Assembly: GCF_016801865.2 (NCBI RefSeq)
Contig: NC_068938.1
Coordinates: 24,816,158-24,880,157, forward strand
Reading direction: 5' to 3'
DNA length: 64,000 nt
From: Culex pipiens pallens
Taxonomy: Eukaryota > Arthropoda > Insecta > Diptera > Culicidae
Positions 54,801-64,000 of the stretch are shown here, in pieces. Under the pieces are notes generated by a model that had not been told where the DNA came from, did no database searches, and saw only the letters and a list, made by a program, of their open reading frames with translations. How positions within the stretch are numbered: the stretch's first letter is position 1; every line of letters starts with the position of its first letter. Position numbers and translations under genes: made by a program.

Positions 54801-57800
54801 AATTTAGAATAAGAAGACAACAACTTCCTTGGTTGTTAAATTCTTAAATTCTTAAATTCTTAAATTCTTAAATTGGAAGAATTTGAGAATTTTTGAATGT
54901 TTAAATTTGTGTATTTTTGAATTTAAAATTTTCTGATTGTTAATACTTTTGGGATTTCTACATGTAATTTCTTATTTTTTTCTAATTTTGAATTTTTGGA
55001 CATAAGAATTTTTAAATACTATAAAATAAAAAATGAGGTCGTAAAAAAACAAGAAAATTAAATGAAAACAAAAAATAATATTTCTGTTCCTTTTCAGCTG
55101 CGAACTATTTAAGAAAAATCTTGTGACCCTTTCCTTGACTGTTTCTTGGGTATTTTTTTGTAGAAGTTTTGCGTTCCTTCCGAGCTCCGTACTAGCCTTA
55201 CTGAAGACCAGATCGATTCCGGCAAACCATACCTTACTGGTGCCCAGCGAACCGACGGGACGCGGCGGCCGCCCGGTCAGCCCGATCTTGTCGTTCACTC
55301 CCAGCTGCTGGTACACGTTGATCAGCTGCGTCGAGGACCAAATCTGAACCGGTTCAACCTAGGAAATTGACAGAACCGTTAGACGGAGCTTTCCCAGAAC
55401 TACAAAATCTAACCCACCTCGTGCGGTGTCTGCGTCTGGATGCCGTAGGTGGCCATCATGGCCTGCAGACGCATCGATTCCGCAATCAGCACAATCTGGA
55501 CGACCAGGTCGGTTGCTGTGCCCTAAATTTGAAGATATAATTGCGGTCACATCGAGGGTGAAGAAAATTTTCGACGAAACAGCTTTACAGGAAGAAATTT
55601 GTTTTTTTTTTACAAATAATAGAAATAGAAATACATTCTCTGTCACAGAGTCGGGTGTTATTCACATTCTGGAATACTCCAATACATTGCAGGCGGATTA
55701 ATTTCGATAAAATTTGTTAGTCAATCAAATTAAGTTTTTTTTTTCTAATTGATGTGCAATGGTAATCACAATGAACGACTGGTGAGCACGAGTGAAGGTG
55801 AGTAACTTATGGTGACACATGGAAACATTGTAAAAACAAAATTAAAGTGATTTTATTCATTTTAAAATAATAAATCGTGTTCGGATTTGAATCCGGTAAA
55901 AAAGAATCTAAACATAAGTAGACTTCTACAAAAAAAAATCAATAAACAAACCCAGTCACGTAATTTTCAAGCAGCCCCAATTCTGCCAGAATCCTGCCAG
56001 AACGCCGTGACTGGGAAGTTCCAAACTACTGAACCGATTCAAAAACAACAACAACAACATCCAAAGAAACGTCAACCGCCCCAGTCTAGAAAATGTCGCA
56101 ACCCCTATTTACAGTCTTCTCCGGCGGCGGTTCCGACGCTTCGGACCGCTGGTCCTGGTCCGTGTCCTTGCTGTCGTCGCCGTCGCCCGCGTTCCCGTTG
56201 CTGTCCGCGACGGGAACCTTGGCGGGCGACGCTGGCAACAGCTGGTGATGCATTACGGCTAGGGCCTTACCCGGATTTTGAATGAGTTAATGAGGGTGTG
56301 AAGATTTTTTTTGGTTTCGAGTTTTAATTTAGATTTACCAGATTTTGTTTTTCGGGTCAGATTCATATTTACAGCGAGCAGCGTTGTTTGGTGGGAAAGA
56401 AGAAGAGCAACGTTATTTTCGCGACTGTCACGAACAGAGAAGCATCTTGAAGCACTTGAGACAAACTTAACATTGGGTTGGAAAGGAAAGGGGTCCGGGA
56501 ATCGGAGTTTGAACTTAAGAGAAAAGGAAGGTGCGAAGGCAACATAACCAACGAAACATTCATAAATAGAGAGTGGAGGTAGGATTGCGAAAATCTGGCA
56601 GAAACCAAGACTCGATACTTACACTTCCAATTTTGGTACGCTGAAAGCGCGTTGCGTAAAGCGATTGTTTTTTGGGAATTTTTATAAATAGAAAGAGAAG
56701 AAAATTTAGCTTTAGTGGACAGTACTAGTGTAAGCTAAGTTTATTCGTGGAACCCTGAACAGCGACCTGGAAAGTGACTTGCGGGATAAAAGTTATAAGC
56801 TTCCCCAATGTACATTAAATTAGGAAATGTACGGAACCCCAATAGTATTTTTTTTTAAATAAGTCCAATTGGTATAATTTTGAAATAAAGATGAAAGCTA
56901 CTAAAGTTTTGAAACTACAAACTAAAACGCCAATGAATCTACGCGAATTTAGAAAGGGTTGTTAATTCACACAAAACAAGAAAACATATCCAGATTAAGA
57001 GGAGGACACTGGTATGAAACTAGCAAAAAAGGATAAGTAAAACCCAAAAAAAATATGAATAGAAAATCTCCGCAAGTCAGAGCGTTAATTCTATTCTACA
57101 AACAAAAAAAAATAATGGTAAGAATGAAAGAAACACAGTTCTTGGCAGCGAATCGCTCCGAAGACATTTTTACTTACTATTCCCGGCTTAGCCTGTTTGT
57201 TTTGTGCAGTTTTGTGTGATTTTTTTTTTGCGATTTACAAAAAAGTGGTTAAGTTTTTCGCGAGCGCGCAACAACAAACCCCACCGTGTGAGTTATTCGA
57301 AGGGGCAAGGGGGCAGCATGTTGGATGTCAAGGTGAAGAAAAAAAAGAGTAAGAAAAAACCATCGTTAATTTCTACCACCTTGCGGTTCCACCTGGTTTG
57401 TGGGGTGGGGGAGAAGCTAGGCTTTATAACTACAGCGGCGGAGTTACCGGCTTTTGGTCTACACTTTCTACAACAGTTCCTCGTCTTGGCAAGCGGTGCC
57501 GAACTTACCTGGAACGCCGAGTAGCGGCCACCCTTGCGGGGCCGGTTGTAGGACGGCAGATAGCGACGGATCGGGTCCAGCTCGTTGATGTGCAGCAGAC
57601 CGGCCGTCAGGAGCTGGGCAATGATGAACACGGACTGGCCCCACAGGAACAGCGATTGGGAGGGCGCCCGGGTGTACATGCCGTCACTGTCCGGGGCGTA
57701 GCACATCGAGACCACCGGGTCTGGAAATTGGGATGCATGTCAGTTCAAATCGAATTTTGAAACGGAATTTGACTAGAATCGTGAACGAATTCTGTTTGAA

Positions 57801-60800
57801 ACGCAACTACCGGTTCCGTGTTCAAAATTCGTAGATCAGTCTATTCGAATTTCCGTATCAGAATTCGATTTGAACAGACTAGGAATGAACCGGTTGAGAA
57901 CCGGTTCGATTTCCATTTATTCACGAACAACGAATGTTCAACATAACAACACTTTAAAATGACAGATCACATCTATGCGCTGCAACGGCATCTCTTACCT
58001 CCATTATTGTCCGAGTACATGCACTTCCTCAGCTCCATCTGGTACTCCTCGATCTGCTCCAGGTTGTTCTTGAACACCCCGTCGATGATCATGTACGTGT
58101 AGAACATGGGCCACTCGCACTCGTACCCCTCAAAGTCCTTGATCTCACCCTTGTGGTAGTACCGGCGCGTCTTGTCCTCCAACCGCGACAAATACCCATC
58201 CCGGCTGAACCGCTTGAAGCCCTTCTTGCCCTTCAGCCTCACCACCACATTGTTCTTGCTCAAATCAACCAGCCGCTCCTCGTGCGAGGCAAAGGCCGGA
58301 AACGACAGCGTCGGAATCAGCGAACTATCCACTCCCTTCGAGCTAGACTCACGAGGTAGCATGGTTTCAAAGATGCTCCGATTGCGGTTGTGCGCGTCAA
58401 TATCCACATAAACCACACTCCACGAAGCGCCCTTCTCCCCAAACAAATTACACCCATTAATCGCCTCCAGCGCCGACTTGGCCATCCCGATCGACGAGGC
58501 GTGAATCTCCGGCGTGCCGTCGTTGTACTTCGAACCGCGCTCCCACATCCCGTAATCGGGCGTTCGGTAGGCACGCTCCACGTAGTACACCAGGTTCTGC
58601 ACGAACGCGACCTCGTCCTGGGTGTAGATGATCTGCAGCCCCGAGGAAATCATCTGCACCAGAAAGATGAGGTAGATGGACACCACGTCGATCTGCAGGT
58701 GGTTGTACTTTTCGTCCGCGTAGATTTCCTCGCCCGTGTGCAGGTGGAACTTGCAGTGCAGCGCGTTGACGGCGCACTGGCGCGACTTGAACTTTTCGAC
58801 GCGGTGGCTAAAATGACATGTTTGCTTAGTAGGAGAAATTAAAGATATTTTTAACAATCTTACGCCTGTTTGATCCAGCACTCGAGAATTCCGCGCATGC
58901 ACTTGACCGCGGACTGGCCCAGCTCGTACGACTTGCCGCGGTCATCGTCAATGCGTCTACGAATAAAAAAACATTTTATTGATTTAAATCTGAATAAATT
59001 TAGAGCGTATTCTAGAGAAGGTCATCCCAAAAAAAAAAAAAAAAAAAAAAAAAACAATTTACAAACAAAACTTATTTTGGGAATCCCATGGAGAATTTCC
59101 CTTGTCCTCTCAAAAGGCTGATAAGGAGCTCGGAAGGAACGCAAAACTCCATATAAAAAAAAAACGCCCAAGAAACGGTCAAGAAAAGGGTCACGAAAAG
59201 ACTTTTCTTATCGAAAAAGAAAAAGCCAGCTTGTTACCAATATGGGTTTATGAAGAAATCTAATGTTTTGATAATAATGTTGTATTCGATACAATAATTA
59301 TTAAAATTCCTGATTGCCTTACAATGCCTTATAAAAATAAGTGATTTACAAACTGAACAGTTCAGAATCACGGAAATTTAGAAATCCAGAAATTGATAAA
59401 GAAGTCCAATACAATGTATTTATTTGTAAAAATTAAAAAACAAATATTTTAAATTAAGAAATTAAAAAAAATCAAAGATTTTGAAATAATCAAAAATTAA
59501 AAAAATAAACATTTTCAAAAATCTAGATTTAAAAAAATCCAACTTACTAACCAAATACTAACATCAAAATTCAAATAGTTCAAAATAATTTCAAAAACTA
59601 TTCAAATTTAACAATTTTAAAAAGCTCAAAAATATAGAATACGAAAATCTAAAATAAGAATATGGCTCAAAAGCACTAATAAATAAAGAAATAAAAAAAA
59701 ATAATAAATTCAGAAATTAAGCAATTAAAGAATTGAGGCATAAACAATTTTAGGAATTTAAAAATTTAAGATTTTTTTCAAAACTGTTTTTATTTATATT
59801 TAAGAATTTAAGAATTTAAAAAGTCAAGCATTTAAAATTTTAAGAATTCAAGAATTCAAGAATTTAGGAATTTAAGAATTTAAGAATTTAAGAATTCAAG
59901 AATTTAAGAATTTAAGAATTTAAGAATTTAAGAATTTAAGAATTTAAGAATTTAAGAATTTAAGAATTTAAGAATTTAAGAATTTAAGAATTTAAGAATT
60001 TAAGAATTTAAGAATTTAAGAATTTAAGAATTTAAGAATTTAAGAATTTAAGAGTTTAAGAATTTAAGAATTTAAGAATTTAAGAATTTAAGAATTTAAG
60101 AATTTAAGAATTTAAGAATTTAAGAATTTAAGAATTTAAGAATTTAAGAATTTAAGAATTTAAGAATTTAAGAATTTAAGAATTTAAGAATTTAAGAATT
60201 TAAGAATTTAAGAATTTAAGAATTTAAGAATTTAAGAATTTAAGAATTTAAGAATTTAAGAATTTATGAATTTAAGAATTTAAGAATTTAAGAATTTAAG
60301 AATTTAAGAATTTAAGAATTTAAGAATTTAAGAATTTAAGAATTTAAGAATTTAAGAATTTAAGAATTTAAGAATTTAAGAATTTTAGAATTTTAGAATT
60401 TAAGAATTTAAGAATTTAAGAATTTAAGAATTTAAGAATTTAAGAATTTAAGAATTTAAGAATTTAAGAATTTAAGAATTTAAGAATTTAAGAATTTAAG
60501 AATTTAAAAATTTAAGAATTTAAGAATTTAAGAATTTAAGAATTTAAGAATTTAAGAATTTAAGAATTTAAGAATTTATGAATTTAAGAATTTAAGAATT
60601 TAAGAATTTAAGAATTTAAGAATTTAAGAATTTAAGAATTTAAGAATTTAAGAATTTAAGAATTTAAGAATTTAAGAATTTAAGAATTTAAGAATTTAAG
60701 AATTTTAGAATTTTAGAATTTAAGAATTTAAGAATTTAAGAATTTAAGAATTTAAGAATTTAAGAATTTAAGAATTTAAGAATTTAAGAATTTAAGAATT

Positions 60801-62075
60801 TAAGAATTTAAGAATTTAAGAATTTAAGAATTTAAGAATTTAAGAATTTAAGAATTTAAGAATTTAAGAATTTAAGAATTTAAGAATTTAACAATTTCAG
60901 AATTTCAGCATTTAAGAATTTCAGAATTTTAAAATTTAAGGAATTAAGAATTTAAGAATTCAAGTATTTAAGATCGAAAATCTCAAAATTATCTCCATCA
61001 GTTACCAGAAACCTGTTAAAAATTAAAATTGTGAATTGAACCGGTTATGATACTATTTAGTTCTATCATAACCGGTTCAATTAATTCGTTTTGCCTTCCA
61101 GCAGAATTCGGCAGGGCTGAGCTGTAGGTTAGTCGAGGTTAGTCGTCGACTAACAAGTTCTTTACAAAAAATGTCGCCCTCCTTAAACAATTTGGCGCCC
61201 TCAGCAGGACCCAAGAGAAACTTTGCATTTTGCAAATTTGCCAAGTTGCCGATTTGTGCTGCGCCTTCATGAAAAAGATATAGTGCCCCCTCAGGAGGCC
61301 CCAGGGCGCCCAAAATGCCATTTTTTGCAAATTTCAAAAAAATGCCTAAGGCAGAAGAATTCGGACATAATTCCAACACGGCTCAGGCGAAACCTAATTC
61401 TGTCAGATTACTGCCAATTTTTCGTGACTGGGAGGCATGTTTTTTTCTGACATTTCGTCGTGCACTCTTAAATGAAGCTGACAAAATCGACACTAATGTT
61501 GAGTCAAATAAGTTTTAAAATTTTATTTGGAGCTTTGTGAAATATAGTCACATTAAAAATTTAAAAAAAGCAATTGTTTACCCCAAACTCACCTGTAAGC
61601 CTGGTACAAGCTCCAAATCGAGGCCGCACAGTAAACACTGTCCCGGATGCTTCCGACCTCCTTGTCCGTGCTCAGCACCGGGAAAAGGCCCGTAATTGGA
61701 CTCTGGAACTGCAACAGCTGCCGCTTGACTGCAAATGTAGAGCAACAAAACAAACCCGCAGTGTTGATCAATTAACATTCGACCAAGGACGAATCAATCA
61801 AAAGTGGTGCGAAATGAAAGTGAAATTACGGAATGGTTCCAGCAAACAGATATGACTTACCAATTCCGTAGTAAATGTCCAGCTGCTTGACGGTGTCCTC
61901 GTAGTTCGAGATCTTCAGGAACTGGTCCAGATTCATGTCGTCCAGGCTGGGCTGCCGCGCCACGGGTGTAACCGTTTTGCTGCCGGAGGCAAAAACGCAA
62001 AGCCATCAAAACCAACCCCAAATTCACGCATTTCCCCCCAAAACTTACGGCGTGTGACGCTCCAGGCTGGCCATG
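51860..62075 (-). CDS. PHKB: Phosphorylase b kinase regulatory subunit beta, complete gene
   Basis: Exons: 62075-62050, 61979-61861, 61728-61593, 58956-58864, 58807-57999, 57720-57509, optional 56640-56623, 55522-55418, 55358-55233, 53563-53474, 53411-52435 and 52376-51860. Every junction used is GT/AG and phases agree, giving 1069 residues (1075 with the microexon) against about 1093 in human. The beta subunit is part of the (alpha beta gamma delta)4 kinase that activates glycogen phosphorylase. Landmarks: YYGIVKRQLLQFQSPITGLF, YRRIDDD, MISSGLQIIY, YGMWERGSKYNDGTPEIH, LFLWGQ, YGIQTQTPHEVEP, GLTGRPPRPVGSLGTSK and ILKIRVGW. The N-terminal half is the glucoamylase-like domain of this family. 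The protein ends CRVQ, a CaaX farnesylation motif like CLIS of the human subunit. An in-frame ATG at 62233 could extend the N terminus by 53 residues. Confidence 0.95.
53822..54611 (+). repeat. 8-bp satellite (CTTAAATT)n in a PHKB intron
   Basis: About 98 almost perfect copies of an 8-bp unit, with single-base variants near 53957, 54370 and 54411. It lies in the intron between exons ending 55233 and starting 53563. A few more copies follow at 54835-54875. The transcribed strand orientation gives (AAGAAUUU)n in the pre-mRNA. Confidence 0.97.
54612..55232. other. Remainder of the PHKB intron, no gene seen
   Basis: Single-copy-looking DNA at 54612-54835, a short return of the 8-bp satellite, then AT-rich sequence to the exon at 55233. 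Confidence 0.5.
55523..56085 (-). other. PHKB intron sequence, nothing recognised
   Basis: Ordinary AT-rich intron DNA. Frames on the plus strand here do not look coding. Confidence 0.45.
56090..56245 (-). CDS. Candidate alternative PHKB exon encoding an acidic segment
   Basis: On the minus strand, after an acceptor-like CATCACCAG near 56243, a frame in the right phase reads LLPASPAKVPVADSNGNAGD, then a Ser/Asp/Glu-rich stretch, then EPPPEKTVNRGCDIF and a stop. GC content and codon use are like the PHKB exons and unlike the surrounding intron. It lies where vertebrate phosphorylase kinase alpha and beta subunits are known to be alternatively spliced. It would either end the protein early or be spliced out through a weak ACT|GTAAAT donor. 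No transcript evidence is available. Confidence 0.45.
56246..56622 (-). other. PHKB intron, nothing recognised
   Basis: No repeat or coding feature beyond the neighbouring candidate exons. Confidence 0.4.
56623..56640 (-). CDS. Candidate 18-nt PHKB microexon (RTKIGS)
   Basis: The minus strand reads TTTCAG|CGTACCAAAATTGGAAGT|GTAAGT: a good acceptor, six codons, and a perfect donor. It is in phase 0 between exon 6 (ending SAFQ) and the exon starting GTATDLV, so including or skipping it keeps the frame. It encodes a small basic insert in the variable linker of the beta subunit. Confidence 0.6.
56641..57508 (-). other. PHKB intron, nothing recognised
   Basis: Non-coding intron DNA. The plus-strand frame at 57204-57524 overlaps real minus-strand coding only at its end and is not a gene. 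Confidence 0.45.
57740..57882. mobile_element. Palindromic MITE family (AACGGAATTTG), copy 2, in a PHKB intron
   Basis: CAGTTCAAATCGAATTTTGA pairs with TCAGAATTCGATTTGAACAG. The interior has GTTTGAAACGCAACTACCGG, like the copy at 42661-42829. It is more decayed than that copy. Confidence 0.65.
58957..59796 (-). other. PHKB intron, AT-rich, no gene seen
   Basis: Contains a pure A-run near 59029-59054 and AT-rich simple sequence leading into the 8-bp satellite. Confidence 0.5.
59797..60965 (+). repeat. 8-bp satellite (AAGAATTT)n in a PHKB intron
   Basis: About 140 copies, nearly perfect from 59880 to 60885 with a few single-base variants (for example AATTTTAG near 60384 and 60703). The unit is the reverse complement of the satellite at 53822-54611. 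It lies in the large intron between the exons ending 61593 and starting 58956. The pre-mRNA carries (AAAUUCUU)n. Confidence 0.97.
60966..61592 (-). other. Remainder of the large PHKB intron
   Basis: Includes a small palindrome (TTGAACCGGTTATGATA with TATCATAACCGGTTCAA, 61036-61080) and repeat-like DNA at 61090-61450. The short frames there are not supported as genes. Confidence 0.45.
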
Positions 62076-62380
62076 GCAAGTGTCCGGCAAGTACGCTCCC
62101 TGGGAGGCGAATTTTCCGGGTTAAATACTGGATTCCGGGTGCAACTGCGGAACAGACCGACCGCGGATCGCGAAACAGGAAAAAATACCTCAGCCAATGA
62201 CACCGTTGACGTTTCAATGTCACGGCAGCGCACAGGCGTTGTGCTGCCAACTGGCGGGAAACGGGCCGAACTGGCAAGGTAAACAAGGCGGCCTGGCGGA
62301 AAGTGGGGTTTGTTTTGGTGCGGATTTGTGGGAAGAAGAGGGGGAAGTAAACGAAGAAGGCCAGTTTTGGACGAGGGGTG
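62076..62380 (-). promoter_or_regulatory. Probable PHKB 5' leader and promoter region
   Basis: GC-richer DNA directly upstream of the first PHKB exon. The frame stays open back to an ATG at 62233. No TATA box is evident. Assignment is by position. Confidence 0.4.
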
Positions 62381-62959
62381 CGAAGATGTAGTGTAGTACT
62401 AGAATATTAAATTTAAAATGACAATAAATTTAATAAATAATTGATAACAATTTTTCAATTGGGCGTAACATTAGCTAAAAACAAGCAAGGTGGAAGCACA
62501 GACACTGCGGTGGAAGGTGCGTGTTTTTGCAAGTATTTCAATATGAATTAATTAAAGTTTTGCTTTTAAATTTACACTGGACTTTACGACCACACAGTTA
62601 CTCTGCATTACGACTCTGTTCAGATTATTAAAAATTAAAATTTCTTTTATAGTACTGCTTTTATAATTACGAAAAATTATCAATTTTGCAAAACGTTTTT
62701 TTATTTAACTGAAACTAACAATAATTTTAAATATACACAGCCAAACGGCCAAAAGTACAATTGTTAAGTTCTAGATCCTAAATCTTTGATGTTTTTTGAT
62801 TTTTTAAATTTATTTTTTACTTTCTTTACTCTATACTAAAATGTATGATTTTTTTTTAAATTTAAGATTTATTGTGAAAGCAGACAAAAATCTAAATATT
62901 AGCGCAACCTGTCAAAGCTGTTGCGCCACAGGCACAGGTACACGCTAACGACTAACCAC
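62381..62959. other. Intergenic DNA, nothing recognised
   Basis: AT-rich with no coding frame or repeat boundary that I can support. Confidence 0.45.
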
Positions 62960-62961
62960 TA

Positions 62962-63199
62962 CACTCAACCCCTGGTGGTTGGTCACTTTTTCGTTTGACA
63001 CTTTTTTAGTTTGTACCCCGTTGGTTGGTCAAAGTCAAACTAAAATGTAACGAAATGTCACTTTTTTTTCCGCGCTCACGCACAATATCAAAACAAACAT
63101 TTGATAGTGTGCGTGAACTCCGTGTAAAAGGGGTGTCAAACTAAAAAGTGACCCCGTTCGTTTGACAACAGTTGGTGTCAAACCATCGGGGTTTGAGTG
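62962..63199. mobile_element. MITE family (TA)CACTC-ACCCC, copy 2
   Basis: The ends CACTCAACCCCTGGTGGTTG and reversed CACTCAAACCCCGATGGTTT are flanked by TA (62960-62961 and 63200-63201). This copy is 80 bp longer than that at 39182-39340, with an extra palindrome around CGCACAATATCAAAACAAAC. Confidence 0.8.
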
Positions 63200-63201
63200 T
63201 A

Positions 63202-64000
63202 GTTTTTTGTTCGACGCAACACACTGAGCAAAACTTACACCGCTCAACGAAGTGTTCTACACATGATCTGGCCCTGCTGTACAGAGCACTCAAATATCAA
63301 TCGCAAAACACTTGAAATTTCGGTGATTGGCCATGAAATAATGTCAATAGCCAAACACTTGAATTTTAAATGGTGTTGAAAAATAAAAGTACGTACAAGC
63401 GATTTACAGGTTCTCGCTTGCTAGTCGTGCACGCTACCACTGCGCCGGCCGGCCAGTTGAAGACGGGAGAGTTTTTTGTGCTATTGGTTCTTGCCTCGCT
63501 TCTAGCCTTCGATGAAAGTCGCGCAAAAATCAATCAGTGAAACACATTAAATTCATGTGGATAATCACGTTGACTTTGAATAGTGCCTGTTTTGGGTAGA
63601 TCTTGAGATCAATTTCAAGTGTTTTGCTCATCACTTTGAATAGTTCAAGAAGGTGGGACAAATTCATGAGCAAAACAATTGAAAAGCTTGAGCCACCCGA
63701 ACGAAAATAACATGTTAAAAAATACCAAAAAGTCAACCGCCTAAACACTTGCATTTGATAGTGGTTTGGATTGATGTTGAAACACAAACCAATTAGATCT
63801 ACGATGTGACTTTATTCAATCATTCAAGTGTTTGGGCACTTGAATAAAAAGTGTGGCATATTTTCAGTGCAGATTTTTTCGCGCAAGAGAATTGATGCGC
63901 ACTTCGGTTTGGTGCTGCGCGGATAATATTTAATTTTGAATTTCGGTTGCTTCTGAATTTTCAAATTCATGTAATCTCGGTTATTATTTTTCTTTTCCTT
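63202..64000. repeat. Repeat-rich DNA with AAACACTTGAA phrases and a tRNA-like A box
   Basis: AACACTTGAA or its complement recurs in both orientations (63309, 63354, 63617, 63744, 63825), suggesting a decayed inverted-repeat element. On the minus strand near 63445-63470, GGCGCAGTGGTAGCGTGCAC resembles a tRNA D arm/A box, but no good B box follows. It could be a tRNA-derived SINE relic. No gene was seen. Confidence 0.4.

Noticed and set aside
62073..62391. Divergent plus-strand gene opposite PHKB
   Set aside because: Short overlapping frames with no domain; explained by GC-rich leader DNA of PHKB.

Overview
This window is eukaryotic and almost certainly from a culicine mosquito; Culex is my best guess from its dense load of palindromic MITEs. 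Spliced genes with GT/AG introns, all on the minus strand, are separated by AT-rich DNA packed with transposable elements. Three conserved genes were identified by protein recall, not by search: the 5' half of dymeclin (three exons, 35614-37007), a complete two-exon PIG-W/GWT1 inositol acyltransferase (40740-42207), and a complete phosphorylase b kinase regulatory subunit beta gene, PHKB (about 13 exons, 51860-62075).

Layout. Positions 1-22 kb form a stack of nested insertions. A decayed BEL/Pao copy (BEL-A, gag at 2562-3711, resuming at 20035) is split by a TA-flanked MITE. That MITE is split by a gag-only LTR element (3775-19860, 356-bp LTRs, 4-bp TTGA duplication). That element contains a young, nearly intact BEL/Pao element (BEL-B, 6027-17411). 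Its 2421-codon reading frame holds a PHD finger, gag, protease, reverse transcriptase, RNase H, integrase and an envelope-like glycoprotein. The 3' LTR of BEL-B is itself split by a 1.29-kb palindromic TA-flanked element (15967-17260). Further BEL debris and a probable solo LTR follow (20.3-22.2 kb).

Positions 23-33 kb are a foldback element carrying a 7.3-kb hAT-like insertion (24177-31476, perfect 8-bp duplication) and a transposase fragment. From 33 to 35.5 kb lie more MITE copies and a possible Helitron end. Everything from 1 to 35613 lies downstream of dymeclin exon 3 in the sense of transcription. It is therefore either one very large dymeclin intron or evidence that the gene is broken here.

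Positions 37-52 kb hold intergenic DNA around PIG-W: several MITEs, a 0.93-kb inverted-repeat element, and a 4.6-kb foldback element (46536-51102). The arms of that foldback contain a tRNA-like sequence and oppositely oriented arrays of a ~124-bp minisatellite. Positions 52-62 kb are PHKB. Two of its introns carry long 8-bp satellites in opposite orientation. The last 1.6 kb is upstream DNA with another MITE.

The host genes are functionally unrelated (Golgi trafficking, GPI-anchor synthesis, glycogenolysis control) and are not an operon. Exon boundaries were placed by hand from splice consensus and reading frame; within each gene the phases agree across all junctions.
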